Program-made: the position numbers and the translations under genes | Notes under the pieces: model-generated | Database searches by the model: none | What the model was told of the DNA's origin: nothing | What the model saw: only the letters and a program-made list of their open reading frames with translations | DNA from: Branchiostoma belcheri | Taxonomy: Eukaryota > Chordata > Leptocardii > Amphioxiformes > Branchiostomatidae | Assembly (NCBI RefSeq): GCF_001625305.1 | Contig: NW_017803891.1 | Span: forward strand, 105,200-169,199 | Length of the DNA: 64,000 bases | Direction of reading: 5' to 3' | Shown: piece after piece, positions 12,990 through 26,000 of the stretch | Layout: every line of letters starts with the position of its first letter | Numbering within the stretch: position 1 is the first letter of the stretch

Positions 12990-13185
12990 TGTGACTGAAT
13001 CTAGAAAAATAAGATTTTTGGCCCCCTAGTGATTTCCTTGGTAGAGCAGCGGAACTTCTGGTCTTGGCATCTCGCGATTTGGAAATGCTAAGGTCTCGAA
13101 TTTTGCATGGTAGGTAGCTCTTGTGCTTGGACAGAATGCCCCCTAGAAGTTTTTCTGGGACTGCAGGACAGTTTGTTTAAAAATA
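12990..13185 (-). mobile_element. Fragment of an ATTTGCATAATTA-rich MITE family
   Basis: This resembles 38690-38870 in the same orientation (shared CCCTAG, AGCGGAACTTC/AGCAGAACTTC, CTCGCGAT and GGACTGCAGG/GGAACTGCAGG phrases). That stretch is the end of a longer element at 38537-39395. No coding capacity. The remaining bases to about 13630 hold another scrap of the local 250-bp repeat (13190-13320) and nothing else I recognise. Confidence 0.55.
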
Positions 13186-13889
13186 TTTAAAACAAAACAT
13201 GTTATTTAGATTCGACGAAAACAAGTTTGTTCAAGGTGATAAAGGCTATGGCCAGCACGTGGCCCAAAACTTGATTAAAGAGAATGTTTTATACGGTAAA
13301 ACTAAAGTGGAAAACATTGTCTAAGAGAAAGAAAATGGATTATACAGTAAAAATGAATAGAAGTATAATATATGTGAAAGAATGACATGTACATGCTCTT
13401 CTACACAAAAAAGTATTATAAAAAGAAGAAAACATATTATCAAATGATTTGTCAGCTACGTCAAAATGACCCTGTTAGGTCAGGAAACATCTCACGCTGT
13501 CATTTTAAGTCGGCAAGTTAAACATGCCTGAACTAAATGTTAGCTGTCCAGTTAAAGTTGGCCACCCATGTCAATAACAGACGGACTCTGCTTTTAACTT
13601 GCTGACTATTCAACGATTATCAAAAAGCATTGATCACGGAAGTAATAAATGTTACGATGTCACAGAACTTTCATCAACGCACATCCACTTTAAAACGTGA
13701 TGCAAGGTGCTATTCTTTGCATCTTTTTCCTTTTGACAAGAAATCGATTGCCTTTGCCCCCCACGGTCTATTACTGCTACAAACAAAATACCGTTGCTTT
13801 GTTAACCAATCGTTCCGTAGCCAACAACAGCAACTGAATAATTTATCACAAGCACATCTGATGTCTACATCCATATTGATTTTCAATGT

Positions 13890-13981
13890 CACGTGTTCAG
13901 TGAGCTTTTAAAGTTACAGCGCGCCGATTGCGTTTCAGAAGCCGTCACAGGACTGGTGTGCAGCAGCAATCCTACGCCAAG
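13890..13981 (+). promoter_or_regulatory. Putative promoter and 5' UTR of the mosaic gene
   Basis: A CACGTG E-box (13890-13895) and a TATA-like TTTTAAAG (13906-13913) lie within 95 bases of the ATG. The context GCCAAGATGA around the start is a good initiation context. The transcription start is not proven. Confidence 0.35.
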
Positions 13982-14048
13982 ATGAATACCGTTGTTCATC
14001 TCGTAGTTTGCCTTTGTCTCTTATCAACGATTGAAAGCGCTGTTGTTG
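13982..14048 (+). CDS. Mosaic gene exon 1: signal peptide
   Basis: It begins [20 protein letters not shown], a typical secretory signal peptide with a hydrophobic core and small residues near the likely cleavage site. The donor is G|GTATGT and the exon ends in phase 1. Confidence 0.8.
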
Positions 14049-17000
14049 GTATGTAAGCATTTTATTGTTTAATGCATGGTTAAAAATGCCTTCATTTATA
14101 TTGAGTTGTTTCATGTAATTACATGTAATATTGGGTTGTAAGATACGTTAGTTTAAGTGGAATTTTAACAATTTTATTCATTGCATAGAACCACGAGATG
14201 ATAATCAAACCCTAGATGATGGTGGACTCCAAGACAATGTAATTCCCGGAGACGATGATACAGCATCTCAGACAAGAAATGGCCACCTAACTGGTAAGTC
14301 GATTGCTTATTCTAAATTATAGCCTTAAAATATGAGCTAAGGTCGACTGCACTCTAGCAGTGACCTTTAGCGTACTTTAACATGTTAGGGATAATCCATT
14401 GCATATTTTAAATCTAAAGAACATGTTTGATGTTTAAAAAAAAAAGGCGCCTCAAACTTGACACGCTGATGTTTTAACAAAATGTCAACGTCAGAGTGGA
14501 TTACCAAAAAGATTGAGAATGAGTTTTATGTATTCAGTGTTAAAGACTGCACTTTGTATGATAGGTACAAATCTGGTCAAATTTAAGGGGCAATGCATAA
14601 AAAACAGGGCCCAGAAATATGAAGTATCATGTAAGTATCGCTATTACAACAATGCTGTATTGGAGTATTGTTGACGGCTACAAATAATGTATATGAATCT
14701 GTTATGCAAATAGTGTAAAAGACTGTATTTGACAGGTCAGCTAAGCCTGTCAGCTAAGCCTGTTAAACACTCGTATTCTTGGATTAATGTTTTCGACTAA
14801 AAAAATAGGGTTCTTGGTGCCAAATGTTCAGTTGTTGACACATTGGCGCAACAAATTCGTAGTGTGTTTTTGGCACACAGTTAGGCAGATTAGACCAAAA
14901 GCTCGATAAGCGTCAATCCACGGTACAAGGAGGGAAGTTATGTTAGTTGTCTTTGACTAGTCACTCCATGAGTTTGACCTTGAAAATATTTTTAGCACTA
15001 GCTGGTTTCCTCTTCTATGCTAAACAACTCTAATGCCAGCTGTGACAATGTGATGCAAATTTGAAGATGCCCTCTTACCAAACGACAACCTAAAAGTGAC
15101 CCTAACGGCTAAGAGGGCATATGTACAGTTCAGTTTCAGTTTATTCGCACTTTAAAACAAAATATAACAGTACAAATACATAAAAATATAAATGAAATGT
15201 AACGATGCAGGGAGGCCGTAAGAATAAAATGCTTATGAGGAGGCCACCCTTCATAACGTGATCAACAATTCAAATCAATCGGATAAATAAGAAATAACTT
15301 AGGTAACGGGTAAATGAAACAAAATAATAAAATACAATACGATACAATACTATCTACAATAATGAAAAATAGTAATGAAATTAGTAAACGAGGAAGCATA
15401 AACAAAAAATTAGGAATATATGGGGTTTTATGAAAGCTACTTTAGTATGATTTTTGAAAATGGTGAAGGAGAGACTAATTTGCAAAGTTCTACTTAGTTT
15501 GTTCCAAATTGTTGGACCCCTGTGCGTGATTGTAAATTGACGAAGATTCGATTTCGCATAGGATGGCCTTAAATAATTGCATTGGCGTGTGAAGTGGTTC
15601 TGGATATCTGAGTTCAGTAAGAAGGTGTAGGTGTCGTGGAAGATTTCAGGAAGGCAAGGACATTTATTCATTCTATTTTCTTGTACATTAAAATACTGGT
15701 TTGTAGTCTATTTATGTCATTTATGGTCAGTATTTTGAGCTTTTTAAACAACGGTGCAGTAGGGAGGGGTAAATGAAACTTTTGACGCTATTCTGATGTA
15801 TCATTTCGCAGTAATATTTCCTCCACTGCTGAATTCTAGTCATATTTACGGATTTTAAATTACATTGATAATACGATTTAAGATCCAGACTAACCTCAAT
15901 CTTAAACTCTCTTAAAGTGTAACTGGCTATCTAACACACGTCCCCTTCTTAAAAACTTGTGGTACGGCCATTGCCATACTTCGTGCAACAATTCAAACAT
16001 ATTTATCTGTCTAACGCCTCGCCAAAATGTGTTATGCATCACGTTAAACCTTAAGAGTAATGTAGCCGTTTCTTTCGTATACGTGGCGTTCTATATACAA
16101 TGAAACAAAGAAATATCGTCACACCACCGTGGACCATGAATAACGCCAAACCCGTTACTGAAAAATATAGTAACTGGACACAATTTTAGCTTCTAGGCTT
16201 GCCCCTTGGTCAAGACTGGCAGACGTGTATACTGCGAAGTTGGAAAACACATGTTTTTTTTCGTAGACAAACAAATATTTAGTACGCGCTGGTTGATAGA
16301 ACGGACATTTCAACACAATGACTTTACTTTTTGCAGACTAAATGAATGCTTTATCATTGCTAACCTAACAAGACCTAACAAGAAAAAAGTTGATGTATTA
16401 TGCATTTGCCATCATATCTTTGACTACTTGTTTTACATATTTTGCTGTTATCTCATTTTGTTAGATATACCACTTTGTCTTCTTGTTACTAATGTGTGTA
16501 CTAATGATACGTTATGTTATTTTTTTTGTTGGTTATGTTGTGTCGCTTTTTCGTTCACTGGTTCCCCCTGGAAATCAGCAGATTATAGCTGTAGGGGAAG
16601 GCTAGTTGTCTTAAAATGTAATAAATAAATAAATAAACAAATCTAAAGGAAGTAGTTTTAACATGTAAATGATCCTTAGTTGTCATATTTATTGCAGCAA
16701 AATGATTAAAGGATGTAAATAAACATATTGTTAGTTAAGTCTACCGACTGTAATAATTGTTTTTCATCAGATTTTTCTTCCAAAATGCTAGCCGTAAGTA
16801 GGTCTACATAGATACATTCATTTATGTTTAAGTCAGAAATTAGTTACTTATGCTCCTTAGACAGAGTAACTTTATTTAGAATTGGTTAGCTTTCTCCCAA
16901 ATTGTTCTATCTTGCTTTTAGGATGTGATGCACATGGGCACACATGCCAACATGGTGGGACGTGTGTTACATACAACATAACAGGCTCAGCTTTTGCCCA

Positions 17001-20000
17001 AAATAATACGCCAGCGATCACCTCCCATTGCGAGTGCACGGACTTTTGGGAAGGGCAATATTGCCAGGATGGTAAGTATCAGTTTTATTACTATTGAGTC
17101 GTTGTCTGTAAAGTTAACCTAATCGAAGTATTACAAGGGAGGGGAGGCAAACGTTGTTTTTCTGAAATATTGCCCCTGTCACTTTGTCATTGTTTTGTTG
17201 ACCTGACGTCTCTTCAGTGCAAAATTTAAAAAAAGGTTAACTATATGTTAAATCTATATTATTTTTTTATTAAGACCTTGTTTTGGTCTTATTACTAGAA
17301 AAGGGAAGCTCTTGAATATAACCACCACTAAAGGTAGAAATAGTTGGAATGTAAGTCTATTTAGCTTTTAGGGGGGGTTTGATGAAAAAGATGTCAAGAC
17401 TGAATATGCGTCTTTTACGTAAAATTTTATGCCGTGTAACATTTGGTAATCAATAACCCTGATGTTTGATACTTTTCCTTAAATTATCGTAAATCAGTAA
17501 TGATGTAAGTTAAACGTCTTTGGCAGAGAACCCGCTCTGCTTGTACAACCCTTTATTTACGTCCAGTACATAGGTACGTACAGTATAAGAGATGGACATA
17601 TTTTATTATATGGTCAGCAACTACGAATTCAAGCCATATGCAATGGTCAATTGACAATAAAATCTGTACCTACCTGAAATGTAATTACACTATAGTAAAG
17701 TATAGTATAGTATAGTATAGTAAAGTATAGTATGGGAGAAATGTATTGTTTTCCCTTGTTTTTCCTTCTTCTTTACTTTAAATTTCGTGAAATGGATTCA
17801 ATTTTTTTTCATTTTTGAGCCAAAGAACAAAAAAGTACATATTTGTGTCCTTTGGCCAAATATTAAAACTAAAACCCCTGCAATTTGATATGGGAATTGG
17901 ATACAAGCCCAAAGAATTGCAATCTGAGAACCATTAAATTTTCTGCCAATTGTTTTGGAACGTCTTTCATACCTTATTCCATTACTGGATGGAAAAAACT
18001 TAGAAATTCGTACTCTTCCGTTTCGAAAATTTCGATCGCACCTTTTTAAATGGGTACATCCTGTTAAGCTAAACCATTATACATTTGGTTCTCGTTCTTC
18101 CTGTATTCTCATTACCCGACTTCATCTCGGTACCCGCAACTTAAATCAGACTTTATACTTGGGGTCTTGTTACAAGTCCAGCCTGTAACTGCAGGTGTCC
18201 ATACGAAACAATTACTCATTATCCATTGCACTGCCCTTTTTAAACCTACCAGCGCACGGTACTTCTTCCGCACGGTACGTACGGGGCACGCACGTCGCTC
18301 GCACTAGCACGCACGGGTGGTGAATCCGCAGACCACACGTAGAAAAAGTTTTACATGCACTTAAAGTTCTACGGCGTGTCTGCGAGCTCCCAAATCCGTA
18401 GGATTCCGTACGGAGGCGGAACTCACCACGCACGGATGCCCTACGTTTGCCCACGTTTTTGCATGTACACGGCGGTCTGTCACTACGGCATTCTTTCCCA
18501 TTGCTATGCGCGTTCTAAAAGGTATCGGGTTACAAGACGCTAATTTGGCCTGTTTTGGACTACCCGTAAAATATTTGAAAATACACAAATAATATTTAGG
18601 GGTAAATTTCGTCAAATTAAAATGAAATTATCGTCTTAACATCCTTTAAATGTTAGCTTTTTATGTTAAATCAATGATTTTTAAAAATTTCGCTCAGAAA
18701 GACGATTATTTTCGGGTTTCCGAGCACAAGTCATGTTGCGTTTTTAGGCAAACATCGTTCAAACCTGGCTACAGATATTACCCCAGATCCCCGATTTTTG
18801 TATTTTTCGCAGACTAGGAATAAGACAAAAAATCGTGTTTTAGGGATTTTTTAATTTCTGATTTTAAGTGTAGTTTTTGTCGACATATTGGTGAAAAAAT
18901 GGCATTTTTTGACATTTTTCTCACTAAATTACCCATAATTCAAAATTGAGGCCATTTTTCTAAAAATCCCTAAAACACGATTTTCGGGACAACCGTTACG
19001 GTCATTTTGAGCCGTGAATGGGGTATGTTTGACTCTCCATGTTTCCAGGTTTGAACGAGTTTGGGAGACATGTCATATCGCAAGAAAGTGTGCATTGTGT
19101 TATTCATACTGGCGTAAAGAATCATTACAGTATTCAAGGTCACTCAAGGATACGACAGTAGCTTCGCTACAAGTTACATGTCCACCAAAAATAATAGCGG
19201 ACATGTACTGTCCAGGAAACTGTTTGTATCTATAGAAAAGTGTTGTTTTTTATCTGTTGCAATGCACGGAGGTAGAAAGGCTTGTTTTGCCGCTTTATAG
19301 TAAATGACCGCAGGTGACCCCGAAATAGAACGCGGGTTCGATTCGAATTCCCCAGATCGAACACGATCGAACACAGTTCGGGTTCTATGACATGTGGGAA
19401 CTTTTTTAGCCCAGATTTTACCACCGTGGTAGACAGCACGCAGAAGCACGTACGGCGAGTTGTGACCGTTGCTTAAAGGCTTAACATAACGTACGCATTC
19501 TTGGAGCAGATTCAAATGCAAAGATTGAACGACCTAATGCAAAATGATCTAGCTATCATTAAAAAAAACATTATTGCAATAGAGGCCGAAAACATCTCCT
19601 GGAGTTCATAAACTAATGCACTGTGTTAGACCTTACCGTTAATTACACTAAGGAAATAGGAACAATTTCACATATCCCAGTGGGGAGCGTGTCAGGATTG
19701 ACCATGTTTAATCAATAAAAACGGAGGAATAGCGCACTAAACTGCTAAGCATATCTTAGCTTTATGAACACCAAATCAGACTATAGGCTAGTAATAGCTA
19801 AATTAAGACTGAGTTTAATAGCAAACAACAACAATCTCAGATAGGTACCAGATACGATTGGGCAAACCTTCTAAGTGACACTAATGTAAATGTAGCATAT
19901 ACAAATAAGGCCAAGAGAAGGTTTGACGAGCTATATGAACCCGAGAAGATTAAAAATGCAAACACAATTTATACAAATGTCATAAGAGCACACGAAGCGT

Positions 20001-23000
20001 CAGCAAATACATTCATAAACATCAAGCAGAAAGTAAGGAAGCATGTCCCTGGGGCAAATAATAAGAACATTTCTAAACTAGAGTTCGGCGATCTCATACC
20101 TCCATGACATGTTTAGTGCTTTCGTAAATCTTATGCATGGTAATAATTACCTGTAAATGGCTTATATTTACAACCCTCCTCATTTGGAGGATTTTTATAC
20201 AAATTAATCACATAGCTCCTACCTAGTAACATGCAACACAGTGGTAAAATCCTTACCATTTAACATGGAAAACGCATGATTGGTGGTTATACATGCATGC
20301 AAGCACGACCTCTGACATACCTTTGCCAACTCATGTTTGCCGTGCAAGCTGACTAATTATACATTTTCACTGCAAATATGAAAATTATAAGAGCACATTT
20401 GCATATATAATATCAGTTGATCATATTTTCGACCCAATGACATTGTTATCTTAAGAAAGAAGGCTGTTCTGGCGTTTCCTGATAAATTATGCAAATAAGG
20501 TCCTGCTTTGAATTAATTATGTTCAATGATGTTCACCTTCACTGAACTTCCAATTATGGTAAGTGTTTAATTCCCAGCAGTTACCACAATAAAATTGTAC
20601 CAATTTTTCATTTTTTTATGCAAATTAGGTCTTCATTCACATAATCAGCATCTGCCAATGATCTTGTCGTTCTCAACTACATATATCTAAAATGTTTCAT
20701 AGCCTCAATATGAAATACAGCAGATTAATAGAATTTCCTCATTTACTATGAAAATCAGATCCTGATTTGCATAATTGTATTTTAATTATGTCAAGCATCT
20801 TTAAAGCTACCTACATACCAAAAATCAGTACAAACTGGTAGGGGCCCAAGCTCACGTGGCTTTTTTCCGAGGACAAGAGCTACCTACCGTCCAAAATTCA
20901 TGACCCTAGCATGTACAGATCTCGAGATATCAAAACCGGAAGTTGTGCTGCGGTACCAAGGAAAGCCACTATGGGGCTTAAAACCCTCATCATTTGCAGT
21001 TTTTACCACACCCTACCAACCCACCAAGTATGAAACCAATCCACCCAGCCGTTTTTAAGTTATCTTGCTGACCACAGACGGACAGACAGACGGACAGTTA
21101 AACACAACTGAAAATATAACCTCCATGACATATTTCATGGAGGTAAAAACGGAAAGCATTAGAACAAATAGACGGAGCCGAGATAAAGAAAATGAAGGAC
21201 GATCTCTACCAGGTATAGGAGCATGAACTCAGAAATTACATTAAGGAAAATACTGCAGTAATTCAAAGTGCCTCTGAACAGCATTGAGGAGCACTCTTTT
21301 GGGCCCCTTAAAATGAAATAACCTCTAGAAATAAAACAAATCATGGTATGCCAATAGCAAAAAGTTGGGAAAGATGTAAAGATTTCTAAATAATTAATCT
21401 CCTCTCTTGTTATTTTCGGCTTCCCCGTTCCTCTTCGTTGAGACTTTGAAAGTGAAGTGGCATCGGTCAGTTTAAGTTAGAACTCTAGTATCCTGGTAGA
21501 TAATACCGAGTAGTAGGGGCTCCAACCCTAGTGCTGTAGAGTCGTAATGATTCACAACTTCCTACTAACTGATGAACCTATTTTTTTAATAGTGGGTCTT
21601 TTCCATTGCCAGATTCCCTCTCTATTGACGAGTTGTGTGTCCCAATTATACGACAGTTCCTTTTGAATCAGTAGCAAAGTTAAAAGTGTTCATTTAAAAT
21701 ACCGCGGGAAGGAGAAAAAAGTCAGACAGATAAGAAAAAAATCTGCCTTCATCGAATATGGAGGAGGGTCTTTGGTCTTGGGGGGGGGGGGGTCTCCGAG
21801 GGCGTCCTAAAACTTAAGAATTAAACTAGAGGTCGGAAATATCATGTCTTCGTCAGAGGTACATTGTTCTAGAGAAATGAGCATGTGTATTCTTTACCCT
21901 TTTTAATAATCAATTTGGTCTAAAGTACAAAAGAATCTCTGTACTCATTTTTATGCTACCGAACACCCTGAAAGGGTTCGCCACAAATTTAACAGACGCG
22001 CCGTCACCTGTGTTAGCCCCTACGTTATTTGATTTTGGACTGTTACTGGAAAAATAAACTTACAAGAAATTCTTCTTACTATATTATGATGAAAGTGTCA
22101 CGACAGTGTCGCAAAATATAATATAAGAAGGTGTGATAAAGGAAAGAATTAGAACAGGACGACTACTGCTGTTGTGTTAATTTATCTTAATGACGAATAG
22201 AAGACTTGTTACACTGCGTTCTTTTATTCAATATGTGTCATAACATTTGTATTTCTAAAGTACGTATTTTCCAAATTCTAGGCATCTCGTTTTTTGGCCA
22301 TTCATGTTTTTATCGCGCTTTCACAGTAAATTTAAGGTCTCCGGTGGACGTCATCCATTGCAATTATTTGGTGTGGCTGTAGAAAATAATCTGACACATG
22401 TCCAACATATCTCCCCCTGCTGAAGTTACAGTACAATCCCTCAATATAACGCCATTTGATCCCAGTCCATTATGGGGTTCCCCGGCTATATTCAGCTGTC
22501 GGCTGTCTCCAAGCAAGAGTTGGTGGAGGAAGTTCATTATTTCTAAACACAAAAGGTCCACTGCTGTGACAACGGAACCCCCACGAAGCCCATTAACGAA
22601 CCTAACCTTGGTCTCAAAAATAGTAACCTGCCTACTACAAATTATAAACATCAATTTACATATACTCGAGTTATTTTGCTAACAAGCCACAAATACAAAA
22701 GGTGCACTTAGGTGACGTACAGAACCACGAAGCCGAAACTTTGACTTGACTTCGGCCTCAACAACGGTAATCTGTCTGCCAAAAAAAAAACGTCCAATCA
22801 TGTCTGCCTGATTTATATCGCTAAATACGCAGTCGCACGCAATGCGGCGAGACAATCCCATGGTCTTTCTGACGAAGACAATAACAGCGGAATAGTTTAA
22901 ACAATATGCCTTTCAATAGTTTCCAACATTTGCAAAAGTACAAGGTAGAGCCGGGTTGGCTAGTCAAGACTTTCCGGTCTCTGCCTGTTTTCACATGCTA

Positions 23001-26000
23001 TGCATAGACTTACTTAACTCCTGTATTACCAGGTTTATTTGATTTTCAGATGTCGATGAATGCGCATCTATGAGCAGTGGTTCAAACAGACCTTGCGCCC
23101 AACGCTGTGAGAATATCCCAGGGTCTTACCGGTGCAGTTGTAATGAGGGCTACACTCTAAATCAAGACTCATCAACCTGCTCTGGTAAATAGACCACACA
23201 TTTGTTTGGTACAAAACGCACAAAAAAACAGGTAAGACAATAACCTCCTCCTAATATATTCATACAACCTCAAAATATTTTAAGGATTAAGTTATATAAA
23301 CCATCTAACTAAGATATTACTCGGAGTTTAGTTGCAGCTACCCTGTGTTGTATGTTGTTAACCGATAGGTACTCTTCTCCTTATATATATTATTAAACAA
23401 ACGGTACGTTCGAAACGTTAGTAACGATGTACCTCTGTTATAGTCACTGTGGATTACAGTAAAAAATGTTTCGGTGTAAATATCTTTTTATCGTTGGTTG
23501 AATGGCAAATTTATCAAAAATATTTACCGGTGATAGATATTTGCTCTGAGATATATCAGGACCAACCTTACTTTTATTTATGTATTTAACCCTAAACAGT
23601 ACACCTGGGGTCCGCGCGGACCCCAGCACTATATATTCTGTAATATCTTTTTTGTTTCTAAAGATTTTTTTCTGAAATTTTAGGTAATTGTCACCCACAA
23701 AGTTGTCTCTCAATACAGTGCAGAAAAATCCGTTTCTACCATTTATAAAAAAAATTATATCTGATTTTCTTTTGGGGTCCGCGCGGACCCCAGCCGGCTT
23801 TCGATCATAATGGATACACTGGCGTTCTTATACTTTACCTTATTTCCGTTTTTAAATGTTTTTATGCACTCATCGTATGTCTACCAAGTTTCCAGAGAAT
23901 GGTGTAGTAATAGAATTAAATTTTAATAACTTTGGTGCAATTATGACGTCATATGACATCAGAGCTAATAATATAGTCCGCCATATTGGATTTTGACCAA
24001 TGACGTCATCAAATTAGCATATTCTATGCATTTTAAATGATGTAACTTATATTTAATTATGTAAGATGTTATTAATGTTGGAAAAGAAGTGTAATTTATT
24101 ATAAAACTCAGAAAATTGTTATGTTTAAACCAAAATTACTTCTATTTTCAAAAAAACTGCCTGCTAGAAACCCGTTGCCATGGCAACACAAAAAAACATC
24201 AACTTACTAGTATTAAACTAATATGAACTTTTTCCCAGAGACATTTTAGGAAAGGTCTCCAAATTTGATACTTCTATCGCAAGCCGTTTAGCCGCTATCT
24301 GAGATCAAAGTTGGGCCTCAAAAGCCCCTTCAGTCTGAAATGGGTTTAAAAATCGGGTATTTCTTCTTGTCTTCTTTTCTTCACAAAAAAATAGAAAAAG
24401 TTCAAAATGTATGATTTTTGTATGCAATGTGGACACAGAGGTTCCCACATCAGTTTGCAAAACAATTGAGCTGGTAGCATGTTGATAATTTCTAAAAATT
24501 AGCAAAAAACTGTTCTGGGGTCCGCGCGGACCCCAGGTGTACAGATTAATCAGTCCGGGAAGGTGTACTGTTGAGGGTTAAGAATGCTAAAGGTATTAGC
24601 CATACCTGAAAAATGTAAATTTGAAACAAAATATTTAGCTCATGAAAGCACAATCACATGAAATACAAATCTAACAATAACTTGTTTTGTTTCATCTTAT
24701 AAGAAAATCGACTTGAACATAAGATACTACATGGCACCAAAACACATTTGCAACCGACAGGTATATTTTTTTTTCAAATGACGAAAATGCACACAATTTT
24801 TTTTACCCAGATATGTATCCTTCTCATGTATTTGAGTGCAACCAAATCATCAAAAATCAGACTGCCTATTCGAGAATTCAGTGTTTAAAACCTAGTTTGG
24901 TGGCTTAAATCTAAACAAAATGTTATTGTATATAATCAAAACGTTTACAAACTGTCAAAAGTTCATTTTGTAAATTCTTCTTAAATATTTCATCTTTTGT
25001 TGTTGATATAATTTTTGTGAACCGTTTTTTGAATGTCAATTAGGCCAGGTTGATTTTATTATATGAATAACATCCTGTGAGACTCCAACGTTGACGCAAG
25101 CGTGCGAATAAAAAACATGGCAAATCAAATGTCATTATCTATTAACAGATATCGATGAATGTACGCCAAACGATGGGCACGGACCATGTGAGGAAAGGTG
25201 CACGAATAACGAAGGATCCTTCTTTTGCTCGTGTTCTCAAGGCCACTTCCTCATGCCGGACTCTACTTCCTGTGGGGGTAAGTACACCTTTCTGAATTTT
25301 CTCCTTGTGAAGTTTGGCTACAATGGCACTTCTCTGACCCAAGTGGCTGCTGAATTGTACAATCGGCTCAACAGACTCCGCCCTGTGATTGACAAACTCT
25401 TGCGCCCAAACCAGAACGGTTTCAGGCCTACGTATACGTGATCTACCTCTGCTAGGCTCTCACTTTCAGCCGAATCGTTGAGGAAGTTCGGAACCACAAG
25501 AAGAAATCTGTCCTTATCGTCATCGATTTCATGGAAACGTTTGATTCGATCAGTCGTGACATAAGTTCAAGACCCTACAGGCATGTGGTGTGCCTTTGCC
25601 GGTTGTCAATGCGATTGGTTTTATGTATGTTAACAGTACGGCTACTGTGCTCACACCCGAGGGAGAAACAGACACCTTTAACGTCAGGTGTCTTGCAGGG
25701 TGACCCCTTTGCACCGTTTCTTTTCATTCTTGCATTAGACAATGCCTTGCGTAAAGCAGCAAGGACTGATGACGCCATTACCTTAAAGGGAAGACAGAGC
25801 TCGCGTCACCCAGCAGTGGTTCTACCTGACCTTGACTTTGCTGACAATATCTGTCTCATAGAAGACACTATCAAAGCTGCTCAAGAGTTTCTGTACAGGG
25901 TAGAGCATGCCACACAGGATATTGGACTTAATTTAAATGCACTTAAGACTAAGTTTATGCACCTCAACTCTCCAACAAGGCCTTAGACCTTGCTGTCTAG

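Larger units (their letters stand above)
14294..16921. other. Intron 2 of the mosaic gene with LINE relics
   Basis: This intron contains two CR1-like LINE 3' remnants, listed separately, and otherwise AT-rich DNA without recognisable exons. Confidence 0.6.
17072..23049. other. Intron 3 (6 kb), repeat-filled
   Basis: The largest intron. It holds a (TATAG)n tract, a GC-rich patch with a dispersed repeat (18.2-18.96 kb), a LINE ORF fragment split by a TA-flanked MITE (19.85-21.2 kb), a G-run (21780) and a second dispersed repeat (22.66-22.88 kb). I see no EGF- or sushi-like exon in it, but a small phase 1-1 exon could be missed. Confidence 0.6.

Noticed and set aside
13020-13120. tRNA-like words (GGTAGAGCAGCGG, then GGTCTCGAATTT)
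   Set aside because: They suggest A and B boxes, but the same segment recurs in the MITE at 38690-38870 with changes that break any cloverleaf, and no acceptor stem pairs.
18212-18615. Overlapping ORFs in the GC-rich patch of intron 3
   Set aside because: Open frames here follow from GC-rich repetitive words; no domain, and part of the stretch is a dispersed repeat.
24305-24505. 66-codon minus-strand ORF, also present at 35161-35361
   Set aside because: It is conserved only because both sit inside two young copies of the same MITE; there is no domain or coding signature.
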